A DNA stretch of 64,000 nucleotides, taken from Leeuwenhoekiella aestuarii (GTDB lineage: Bacteria > Bacteroidota > Bacteroidia > Flavobacteriales > Flavobacteriaceae). Under the pieces are notes generated by a model. The model was not told the DNA's origin. It made no database searches and saw only the letters and a program-made list of their open reading frames with translations. Positions within the stretch are counted from its first letter, which is position 1; the number at the start of each line of letters is the position of its first letter. Shown piece after piece: positions 1-8,176 of the stretch. The translations under genes were made by a program, and so were the position numbers. Where the stretch lies: positions 310,001 to 374,000 of the forward strand of contig NZ_QOVJ01000003.1 of the NCBI RefSeq assembly GCF_004104055.1, given 5' to 3'.

Positions 1-565
1 AATCAGATAAAATGATAACACTAACAAATTCACTGGGATGCTCTTCAATCAATTGAATTCTTCTGCGTGTATCTGCATCATTAATGGCGTCAAATTCGTT
101 ACGTATGATAGTTACTTTTGACGTATCGCCGCTTTGCATTGCAGCCATCCCTTCTTGTTGTAATTTTTGCTTTTCTTTATTAGATGCAACCACATCATCA
201 TAATAGAGTTTAAAAAAGTCATTTTCTGCACCACCGTTAACTTCAGAAGTATATAAGCTATCTTTATACGCTTTTACGGTAATCTCTTCGTTTTCGGCGA
301 TAAGTATTACGTTTCCACGAGCGCTTTCAAAAGTTAAAACCATCATTTCTGGAGCACTAACGGGTTCAGGATTAAAGCTGAATTTTCCTTCCTTAATAAC
401 AGTCGTATCTATGTTTTGTAATTGATTATTTGCATCAATTCTCTGTAAGAAAACATTGGTTCCGTTATTAATATCTGGTGTGGTACCGTTAATCTTAAAA
501 CCGGCATCAGAGCCGCAGGATATAAGTAAAATTGCTGCCGCAATTAGTAAACAAAATTTATTCAT
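1..565 (-). CDS. DUF4369-type lipoprotein, N-terminal part (3' end outside window)
   Basis: Read on the minus strand from the ATG at 563-565, the frame stays open to the window edge, giving about 188 residues. The N-terminus is a lipoprotein signal peptide with lipobox LISC (Cys at about residue 16). The body resembles the DUF4369 domain found in front of TlpA/AhpC-TSA thioredoxin folds in Bacteroidota: a beta-rich stretch with FSFNPEPV and a segment on loss of function or side products, then a helical linker ending in HPSEFVSVIILSD. A redox C-terminal domain is likely but lies outside the window, so the function stays open. It would be an envelope lipoprotein. It is divergent from the GAF gene at 750, with 163-184 bp between them holding nothing clearly recognisable. 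Confidence 0.75.
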   Translation of the reverse strand, partial: MNKFCLLIAAAILLISCGSDAGFKINGTTPDINNGTNVFLQRIDANNQLQNIDTTVIKEGKFSFNPEPVSAPEMMVLTFESARGNVILIAENEEITVKAYKDSLYTSEVNGGAENDFFKLYYDDVVASNKEKQKLQQEGMAAMQSGDTSKVTIIRNEFDAINDADTRRRIQLIEEHPSEFVSVIILSD

Positions 566-749
566 TCTTATCTAGATTTAGTTGTGCTGCAATATACGTG
601 ATTTTAAGTTTTCTTAGAAGTTATGTTAGCTATATCAAGTGGGCTCAATATTTGACAGAATATAATGTAAGTTTAAACCTATGTTAAAGACAAACCTGTA
701 GTAACGGGTTCAGAACTATTTTAGTATTTTGAATGTAAAGATTAAGGAT

Positions 750-3125
750 ATGGAAGATTTAAATGAATTTCCACTACAGATACAGTTGAGTTTCGCTAAA
801 GTTTTAGAGATGCTTAAAAAGCGTATGCACCAATCTAAAAATGAGGTGACTAAGAATTATTTAAAATCTATTCTGGAATATGCAGAATCTTTTCCTGAAC
901 TTATAGATGGTATTGAAGACTCTGAGAAGATTGATGAACTCCAAGAAACTCTAAGTACGCTACTTGATAATCTCTTTCCCGCTGCCTTAACTAAAAATGA
1001 AATTAAAGCAGCTACAATTCCTTTTAAGAATAAGATATTCAATCCTACCCGAAGATTTGCTTCAATTATTGAGGATGCAGGAGAAGATTTTGATTTAGCT
1101 ATTAGAAATCTGGATCCTAATTATTACTACATCATAGGATGTGTGGTTATTTTGAATAGTTATTATAACTACGATATAGATTTTAAAAGACCTATGTTTT
1201 ACGAGATTCCTGATAAAAATGGAGTTATACGTACTTACAGAGCGTCTATGAATGCAGATTTTACATTCTGTGAACCTACAGATATTTCTATTGAAATCAC
1301 TCCGGAAATCGTAGACAAGTTGATAGAAAATGGAGACAATGTGTCTATGTGGAAAGAATATTTTCCGCCTCAAAGCTGGATTCTTAAGGGTATTACTATT
1401 TTAAACCTTACAGACGTTACGGTTGACGATTCTATATCAGACTTAAAAAGTACATTACTTTCTAAAAAAAATTTAAAGCAGGGAAATACTGCAAAACAGT
1501 TTCAGAATATATTCAGTTCAATTTTTAATATTCCTGATTTGCGTGTTGGGTTTACAGAATTTGATAAGGATGAAGATCTATTTACGAGAATGAGTGACGG
1601 TGATGCAACAAGCTTTATTCTTAATGAGAAAACTCGCTCTGATTGTCGTCAAAGTATGTGCGACGGCTCTTATAATACGTTGATACACGATAAAAAATAT
1701 TTTGTAATACCCGATGTGGAAGATTATGCTAGAAAGAATGAAAATGAAGTACTAGCTCAAAATTTATTAAAACAGAATATTAAAAGCTGTATGCTTGCTC
1801 CAATAACATTGGGTAATGAATTACTTGCCGTTCTAGAATTGGCATCTTCTAAAAGAAACTCTTTACATAGTCTTAATGCAACAAAATTAGACGATGTGTT
1901 ACCCTATATTATCTCAACTGTAGAACGAAAAAAGTTTGAAGAAGAGAATAGGATAAAGGCAGTTATTCAAAATGAATGTACAAGTATTCACCCTAGTGTA
2001 TTATGGATTTTTGAAGAGGAAGCTAAGCGATTTATCAATAATCAAAATGCGGGTAAATTTGCTGCATTTAAGGATATAGCCTTTGAAGATGTTTATCCAC
2101 TTTATGGGCAGATAGATATTGTTGGTTCTTCAGATGAGCGTAATAAAGCCATTCAACAGGATATTTTGATTCAGTTAGAGATGGTTCACGGTATTCTCGA
2201 TCTGGCATTAGAATCTAATCCAATACCTATTTATGAGCAGGTAAAGTTTAGAATTCAAGAGTTTACTGAAGAGATAAAAGAAAGATTAAATGCCAATAGC
2301 GAAAGCGAGGTTTTCGCATTACTTCAAGAAGAGGTAAATCCGTTATTGAGTCATCTTAATACCAAAATACCTGAGCTAAAAAGAGAAATTGATAATTATA
2401 AAGAATCTATTAATAAAGATACTGGTTTGATTTATCAAAATCGTAAAAATTATGATGATACGGTTCAGCTCATTAATCAAAATCTAGCAACGTTTTTAGA
2501 TAGAAAACAACAAGAAGCGCAGCAAATTTTTCCGCATTATTTTGAACGTTATAAGACAGATGGTGTAGATCACAATATCTATATTGGTGCATCTATGACT
2601 CCTAAGGAGAAATTCAATAAAGTGTATTTATACAACCTTAGATTGTGGCAGCTTTGTACGATGTGTGAGATGGAAAATCACTTCTATCATAAACAAGAAG
2701 GAGCAGAATTGCAATTAGATGCTGCTTCATTGATTCTTGTTTTCAGCACAACTTTGTCTATTAGATATAGAATGGATGAGAAGAAATTTGATGTTGACGG
2801 TACATATAACGCACGATATGAAATTATCAAAAAGCGTATAGATAAAGCTCTTGTTAAAGGAACAGATGAGCGTATAACACAAAAAGGTAAAATCGCCATT
2901 ATTTATTCTCAGGATAACGATGCAGAAGAGTATACACGTTATATTAACTACTTGCAGCGTAAAGAATATTTAGGATCTGAAATTGAATATCTTGAACTTG
3001 AAGATGTTCAAGGAGTAGTAGGACTTAAAGCTATACGAGTAAATGTTTTATATACTTCAAACTTACCGCGTAGTAATGATGAAGAAACAATTACTTATGA
3101 AGATTTAATGGAGATCTTAGATTAA
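750..3125 (+). CDS. GAF-domain protein of about 790 residues
   Basis: A soluble cytoplasmic protein without signal peptide or membrane segments. A GAF-like domain lies at about residues 250-395, including the segments GFTEFDKDEDLFTRM and APITLGNELLAVLELAS. Long helical regions with coiled-coil character follow (about 480-620), then a C-terminal alpha/beta region. It has no kinase, cyclase or HTH domain that I can recognise, so it may be a ligand-responsive scaffold; the ligand is unknown. A TTG at 729 would add seven residues, but ATG at 750 is preferred. It ends in a bidirectional terminator shared with the convergent HD-PycTM gene. Family assignment rests on the GAF pattern only. Confidence 0.75.
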   Translation: MEDLNEFPLQIQLSFAKVLEMLKKRMHQSKNEVTKNYLKSILEYAESFPELIDGIEDSEKIDELQETLSTLLDNLFPAALTKNEIKAATIPFKNKIFNPTRRFASIIEDAGEDFDLAIRNLDPNYYYIIGCVVILNSYYNYDIDFKRPMFYEIPDKNGVIRTYRASMNADFTFCEPTDISIEITPEIVDKLIENGDNVSMWKEYFPPQSWILKGITILNLTDVTVDDSISDLKSTLLSKKNLKQGNTAKQFQNIFSSIFNIPDLRVGFTEFDKDEDLFTRMSDGDATSFILNEKTRSDCRQSMCDGSYNTLIHDKKYFVIPDVEDYARKNENEVLAQNLLKQNIKSCMLAPITLGNELLAVLELASSKRNSLHSLNATKLDDVLPYIISTVERKKFEEENRIKAVIQNECTSIHPSVLWIFEEEAKRFINNQNAGKFAAFKDIAFEDVYPLYGQIDIVGSSDERNKAIQQDILIQLEMVHGILDLALESNPIPIYEQVKFRIQEFTEEIKERLNANSESEVFALLQEEVNPLLSHLNTKIPELKREIDNYKESINKDTGLIYQNRKNYDDTVQLINQNLATFLDRKQQEAQQIFPHYFERYKTDGVDHNIYIGASMTPKEKFNKVYLYNLRLWQLCTMCEMENHFYHKQEGAELQLDAASLILVFSTTLSIRYRMDEKKFDVDGTYNARYEIIKKRIDKALVKGTDERITQKGKIAIIYSQDNDAEEYTRYINYLQRKEYLGSEIEYLELEDVQGVVGLKAIRVNVLYTSNLPRSNDEETITYEDLMEILD

Positions 3126-3126
3126 T

Positions 3127-3162
3127 AAAAAAGCCTTGAAATATTATTTCAGGGCTTTTTTT
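3127..3162. terminator. Bidirectional intrinsic terminator
   Basis: A 16-bp stem (AAAAAAGCCTTGAAAT against its complement, with one G-T pair) has a 3-nt loop ATT, with A-tract and T-tract flanks. It sits between the convergent stop codons at 3125 and 3174 and can serve both strands. Confidence 0.85.
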
Positions 3163-3173
3163 ATTTCTGATAA

Positions 3174-4379
3174 TTACATCATCCAGAATGCGATGATAAA
3201 ACTTATTACAGAGATGATTATTCCTACCATAAAAACGGTGTAGGTTTTTCTAAGCAGCATGTATTTTTTGTTCAGAACAACACCTAAAAGGTATAAATCT
3301 TTAGTAAGTGCTTCATAGATATAATCTTTATCGTAGATGATCTCGTTAATAGCCCACTGATATTGATCGTATTTCATTTTGTGAAAGTTCCCAAAGAATA
3401 AAATATTCACTTGTTTTTTCTTCACTTGCTCTCTTGTAAACTCTCCGGAAGTGACATTAGGACGCGTAGAAAGTATAGACATGATTATTGAAGCTACACT
3501 AAATATAACTAACACAAGAGTTGGTATCAATAAATGGCGGTTACTAGGTGCATCTAGCTTAGGAATCATATTAGATAACGCCAGTGAAATAATAATAGCA
3601 TTTACTGAAAGTAAAATGTTTGCTTTTGTATCTGCAATATCACTTAATTTGATGTGGTTTCTTAAAGTTGTACGATATAACGTTTGTACCCCGCGATCCG
3701 GACTTTCATCTTTAAATTTGGCCTTAAGTTTGGCTTTAACTTCTTCCTTCCGGTATTTTTTCTTCTTTTTCTTTTCTTTTTTCAATAGAGAAATAAGGTT
3801 CTCATCCTTTTGGTTTTTCCAATTTCTGGCAGCATAATCAGTATAGAATTTATGCTTATGAGTAAACATCTGAATGTTTTCTTCACGCCATTCTGCTGGA
3901 GTAAACTTTTTAGTTTCTGTTAAGAGTAATTCTTGTCTTAAAAACTCGCTAGTTTGAGCATAATATTCTTTAGCAAAATGGGAATTATCTGCATCTTTTA
4001 AGATGCGCTCTAATTCATTCTGAGGTTCTTCACCCATTTTTGTTGATGCGATAAGTTCAACAACAAGTTGTTGTGTTTCGGCGTCAACATTCTCTTTTTC
4101 CATATAATCCTTAGCAATCTCAATACTAGCTTCTTCATGACCGTCTCGAGTCTTGGTATAACCCGTATCATGCATCCATGCAGCAAGAATTAAAGCATCT
4201 TTCTGTTTAACATTAATTTGAGAATTTTCGGCTATTTCTTTAGTACTTTTAACAACTCTTACGGTATGATTGTAATTGTGATATAGATAACTGTTAGGAA
4301 GTTTTTCCTTAAAAAGTTCTAGAACAAATTGATCTGCTTTTGAAAAAGTACCCTTTGTTTTTTCTGCTGTTTCAGCCAT
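3174..4379 (-). CDS. HD phosphohydrolase fused to a PycTM-like (DUF5706) membrane domain
   Basis: Residues about 30-180 form an HD domain. The metal-binding pattern is visible as H38, H70-D71 (WMHDTGY) and an acidic D129/D131 (LKDADNSH). A very basic linker (about 200-225, Lys-rich) leads to a C-terminal domain with three predicted membrane segments (about 253-275, 286-308, 379-401). Its conserved TKANILLSVNAIIISL block resembles the PycTM/DUF5706 family, whose members act as membrane-damaging effectors in Pycsar anti-phage systems. No nucleotide cyclase gene is in the window, so a defence role is inference; a housekeeping nucleotide hydrolase is equally possible. The gene is divergent from the outer-membrane phosphoesterase, and a minus-strand -7 box TAATTTTG lies at 4424-4431. 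Confidence 0.8.
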   Translation of the reverse strand: MAETAEKTKGTFSKADQFVLELFKEKLPNSYLYHNYNHTVRVVKSTKEIAENSQINVKQKDALILAAWMHDTGYTKTRDGHEEASIEIAKDYMEKENVDAETQQLVVELIASTKMGEEPQNELERILKDADNSHFAKEYYAQTSEFLRQELLLTETKKFTPAEWREENIQMFTHKHKFYTDYAARNWKNQKDENLISLLKKEKKKKKKYRKEEVKAKLKAKFKDESPDRGVQTLYRTTLRNHIKLSDIADTKANILLSVNAIIISLALSNMIPKLDAPSNRHLLIPTLVLVIFSVASIIMSILSTRPNVTSGEFTREQVKKKQVNILFFGNFHKMKYDQYQWAINEIIYDKDYIYEALTKDLYLLGVVLNKKYMLLRKTYTVFMVGIIISVISFIIAFWMM

Positions 4380-4423
4380 AAAATTTGGTTATTAAAGTAA
4401 GGGAAAGTACGAAAAAGAATTCC

Positions 4424-4431
4424 CAAAATTA
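4424..4431 (-). promoter_or_regulatory. Bacteroidota -7 promoter box for the HD-PycTM gene
   Basis: The minus strand reads TAATTTTG, a perfect TAnnTTTG, about 45 nt before the start codon at 4379 in the 57-bp divergent gap. No clear -33 TTG was found. Confidence 0.5.
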
Positions 4432-4436
4432 TTTTC

Positions 4437-7400
4437 ATGATAAAAAATAACATACTTCTAACACTTGTAATCTGCTTGTTTCTCTCGGCTTGCGCCACTT
4501 ATACTTCCAGATACAAAGAAGATGTTGAACAAGGGATTTATCCATCAGCAAAAAAAATAGATCGTACTTTTTATTTACTAGGTGACGCCGGTAATTCTGA
4601 AATGGGCGAAAGCACCGAGGGGATTAAATTATTTAAGAAGTTTTTAGATAAAGCAAATGAGGAGTCATTTGCTATTTTTTTAGGTGATAATATTTATCCG
4701 GTAGGGATGCCTCCCGAAGGAACAGAAGAGCGACCTCTTGCTCAACACAGGCTTGATGCGCAGGTTGAGACTTTTGAAAAATATGGAGGAACGCCCATAT
4801 TTATTCCCGGAAATCATGACTGGTATAGTGATCATTTACACGGTTTAAATAGAGAAGAAGAATATTTGAAAAAAGTAACCGGTTTAGATGATATTTTTCT
4901 ACCTAAAGATGGTTGCCCACTAGTGAGTTATGATATTAATGAGTCTGTACATATGATCCTTTTAGATACACAATGGTATTTAGAAGATTGGGACAAAAGC
5001 CCGGAGATTAATGATAAATGTGATAATATTAAAGATCGGGAGAAGTTTTTTATTGAGCTTGAAAATGAGATTAAGAAAAATCAGCATAAGACTCTGGTAA
5101 TAGCTATGCATCACCCAATGTACACAAACGGAGTGCACGGTGGTAAATTTGCTTTAGACAAACATTTATATCCATCTCAACAGAAAATTCCTGTACCCAT
5201 CTTAGGTTCTTTAGTAACTCAGATTAGAACACAGGGAGGAGTTTCAAAACAAGATCGTTTTAATGAGAAATACAATGAGTTAATGAAGCGTTTGCGTGTT
5301 TTAGCTCAGGGACACAATAAAATTATTTTTACTTCTGGGCACGAACATGGCTTGCAGTACATTGAGCACGATGAGGTTAGACAGATCGTTTCGGGGTCGG
5401 GTTCTAAATCATCTTATGCGTATTTAGGTAATGATGGTTTGTTTAGTTCAGATTATGAAGGCTTTGCTCAGTTAGATATTTTTAAAGATGGTTCTTCTTG
5501 GGTTCGTTATTACGGAACTAATCAAGAAACCGGAGAACCTGAATTGTTTTTTCAGAAAGAAATATATGGCCCTGATAAGGTAGAAGACTATTCTCATTTA
5601 CCTACAGATTTTCCTGCCACGGTAAAAACTTCTGTTTATTCTATAGAAGAAACAGAGCGGTCAGACTTTTTTGAAAGAGTATGGGGCGAGCATTACCGCG
5701 AAGTTTATGGCAAAAAAGTGACAGCTCCTGTAGCTCTACTAGATACACTATATGGAGGTCTTGAAGTTGTGCGACCAGGTGGGGGGCATCAGACCGTTTC
5801 TCTTCGGCTTAAAGATAACACCGGTAGAGAATACAATATGAGAGCGCTACGTAAAAGTGCGGTTCAGTTTTTACAAAAAGTTATTTTAAAAGAAAATGCT
5901 GATGCAGAAGAGGATTTAAAAAATACATTACCAGAATCTCTGATTCAGGATTTTTATACATCTGCACATCCATACGGAGCTTTTGCAGTTCCGCGTTTGA
6001 GCAATGCTGCACAGGTTTTACATACAACACCTAGATTATATTATGTGCCAAAACAACCTGCTTTAGGTCTGTATAATGAAGATTATGGCGATCAACTTTA
6101 TATGATCGTTGAGCGACCGGTTAAAGAGTACAGTGGGGAGACTTTTAATTATCCTGATGATATAGAGAGTACAGATGATATTCTAAGCAAATTGCGCAGT
6201 GATGAGTCTAATGTGGTAGACGAGCCTACTTATATACGTGCCCGTATGTTTGATATGCTTATAGGAGATTGGGATAGACATAACGACCAGTGGCGTTGGG
6301 CGGAATTTAAAACTACAGATGGTAAAGATGTATTTGTACCCATTCCTAGAGATCGTGATCAGGTATTTACCAATTTTGATGGAGCTATTCTAGATGTTGC
6401 CCGTACTTTATTTGGCATGGCAAAACAGTTTCAGGTTTATGATAAGAATCTGGATGATATGAAATGGTTTAATAATGCAGGTATCAAGCTTGATCGTGCT
6501 TTGGCACAGCAGTCGGGAAAAGAAGTCTGGTTAGCTCAGGCAGAGTACATAAAAGAGCATGTTACAGATGATGTTATAGAAGAAGCTTTCACAGATCTTC
6601 CACCCGAGGTTAGTAATGGTCAATCTATACAGGATATAAAAGAGAATTTAAAAGGGCGGCGTGATAACTTAGTCAATATAGCAGAGTCATTTTATGATTA
6701 TCTGGTACAACTACAAATGGTTGTAGGTACAGATAAAGATGATTATTTTGAGATAACTCGTGGAAACAATCAGACTACTATAAAAGCCTGGCGAATAAAA
6801 GATGGAGAGAAGGCAGATTTAATACATGATCGCACTTATTTTTCTGATGAAACTAAACAGATTTGGATTTATGGTCTTGATGACGATGATGTTTTTGAGG
6901 TAAAAGGAGAAGGAAACAACCCAATTTTTACCCGAATAATCGGTGGGCAGAATAATGATATCTATCGTATTAAAAGTGGAAGAAAGGTTAAAATTTACGA
7001 TCACGAGAGTTTACCCAATACTATTGAAGAAAAGGGAAAGGCGAATTTTAGGCTCACAGATGTATATGATTACAATACCTATGATTATCAGAAACAATTC
7101 TTACGCTCTAATGTTTTAACTCCAGCATTTGGTTATAACCCAGACAATGGTATAAGTCTGGGACTTTCTGATGTATACACTGTACAAGGTTTTAAACAGA
7201 ACCCTTTTTCGCAGCAGCATCGCTTTAGTGTGCTGTATTATTTTGCAACAAGTGGTCTTGACTTTTCGTATAAAGGAGAGTTTGCGGGTATTATGAATGA
7301 TTGGAATTTAGTTTTAGCGGGTAGATATACTACACCTAATTATGCCAGAAACTTTTTTGGCTACGGGAACGAGTCAACCAATAATGATGAAGAGTTTGGA

Positions 7401-8144
7401 ATGAATTTCAACCGGGTTCGTTTGAGCCGTATGGAAGCTTCTGTAGGGCTTTTACGTAATTCTGATTATGGTAGTACGTTTTCAGTGAAGGCAAATTTTG
7501 AAGGGATTAAGGTGGCAGATAACAACTTTAGATATATTGACATCGTAGATATCATAGAGCAGGACAAGCGTAAGTATTTTGCAACTTTAGATGCCACTTA
7601 TGAATATCACAGTAAAGATAATTCGTTAGCTCCCACACGAGGGATGGATTTTATACTTAACGGTGGGTTTACAAATAGTCTTAGCGAAACAGGGAAACGG
7701 TTTTTGTACTTAAATCCAAGCATTGGTTTTTATAACGCGATAAGCGCAAATAGAAAGCTGGTGCTTAAGACTTCTGCGAGTAGTCAGTTTAGATTTGGAG
7801 ATAATACTGAATTTTATCAGGCGGCAACGTTGGGGCAAAATAATGGATTACGCGGTTATCGTTTTGACCGTTTTACAGGTGAACGAGCTTTTGCAACTTC
7901 AGGAGATTTAAGATATGCTTTCAACACATTTAAAACAGGATTTTTACCGCTGCAGATAGGAGTTTTTGGAGGTTATGATTTAGGTAGAGTTTGGTCAGAT
8001 TTTGATAACAATTCAGAGAAATGGCACGACTCATATGGTATAGGTTTTTGGGTAAATAGTGCAGATGCGTTGAGTGGTACATTCAACCTTTTTAAATCTA
8101 GTGAAGGCTACCGCGTTTCATTTGGATTTGGTTTCAATTTTTAA
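4437..8144 (+). CDS. Lipoprotein with metallophosphoesterase, kinase-like region and Omp85-type barrel
   Basis: The signal peptide has lipobox LSAC (C19). A calcineurin-like phosphoesterase covers about 45-330, with GDAG (D50), GDN (D84), GNHD (N126-D128), HH (H225-H226) and GHEHG (H302, H304). Residues about 430-720 look protein-kinase-like: a Gly-rich strand near 440, NMRALRK near 460-473, DWDRH at D611-H615 and PIPRDRDQ near 635-642. A long outer-membrane barrel follows (about 880-1235), with the Omp85 signature LRGYRFDRFTGERAF and an aromatic C-terminus (GFNF). At 1235 residues it is much longer than a plain phosphoesterase. It probably sits in the outer membrane. The first and last domains are clear; the kinase-like reading is inference. 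Confidence 0.85.
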   Translation: MIKNNILLTLVICLFLSACATYTSRYKEDVEQGIYPSAKKIDRTFYLLGDAGNSEMGESTEGIKLFKKFLDKANEESFAIFLGDNIYPVGMPPEGTEERPLAQHRLDAQVETFEKYGGTPIFIPGNHDWYSDHLHGLNREEEYLKKVTGLDDIFLPKDGCPLVSYDINESVHMILLDTQWYLEDWDKSPEINDKCDNIKDREKFFIELENEIKKNQHKTLVIAMHHPMYTNGVHGGKFALDKHLYPSQQKIPVPILGSLVTQIRTQGGVSKQDRFNEKYNELMKRLRVLAQGHNKIIFTSGHEHGLQYIEHDEVRQIVSGSGSKSSYAYLGNDGLFSSDYEGFAQLDIFKDGSSWVRYYGTNQETGEPELFFQKEIYGPDKVEDYSHLPTDFPATVKTSVYSIEETERSDFFERVWGEHYREVYGKKVTAPVALLDTLYGGLEVVRPGGGHQTVSLRLKDNTGREYNMRALRKSAVQFLQKVILKENADAEEDLKNTLPESLIQDFYTSAHPYGAFAVPRLSNAAQVLHTTPRLYYVPKQPALGLYNEDYGDQLYMIVERPVKEYSGETFNYPDDIESTDDILSKLRSDESNVVDEPTYIRARMFDMLIGDWDRHNDQWRWAEFKTTDGKDVFVPIPRDRDQVFTNFDGAILDVARTLFGMAKQFQVYDKNLDDMKWFNNAGIKLDRALAQQSGKEVWLAQAEYIKEHVTDDVIEEAFTDLPPEVSNGQSIQDIKENLKGRRDNLVNIAESFYDYLVQLQMVVGTDKDDYFEITRGNNQTTIKAWRIKDGEKADLIHDRTYFSDETKQIWIYGLDDDDVFEVKGEGNNPIFTRIIGGQNNDIYRIKSGRKVKIYDHESLPNTIEEKGKANFRLTDVYDYNTYDYQKQFLRSNVLTPAFGYNPDNGISLGLSDVYTVQGFKQNPFSQQHRFSVLYYFATSGLDFSYKGEFAGIMNDWNLVLAGRYTTPNYARNFFGYGNESTNNDEEFGMNFNRVRLSRMEASVGLLRNSDYGSTFSVKANFEGIKVADNNFRYIDIVDIIEQDKRKYFATLDATYEYHSKDNSLAPTRGMDFILNGGFTNSLSETGKRFLYLNPSIGFYNAISANRKLVLKTSASSQFRFGDNTEFYQAATLGQNNGLRGYRFDRFTGERAFATSGDLRYAFNTFKTGFLPLQIGVFGGYDLGRVWSDFDNNSEKWHDSYGIGFWVNSADALSGTFNLFKSSEGYRVSFGFGFNF

Positions 8145-8176
8145 GATTAAATTTTTCGCCGTTAGGCAACTTATAT

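Noticed and set aside
3451-3837. Plus-strand ORF of 128 residues opposite the HD-PycTM gene
   Set aside because: It is the antisense shadow of the gene on the minus strand; its Phe-run mirrors the Lys-rich linker, and there is no family signature.
3174-8144. Anti-phage defence island
   Set aside because: Only the PycTM-like domain points to defence. No cyclase, nuclease, integrase, tRNA or other mobile-element sign is present.
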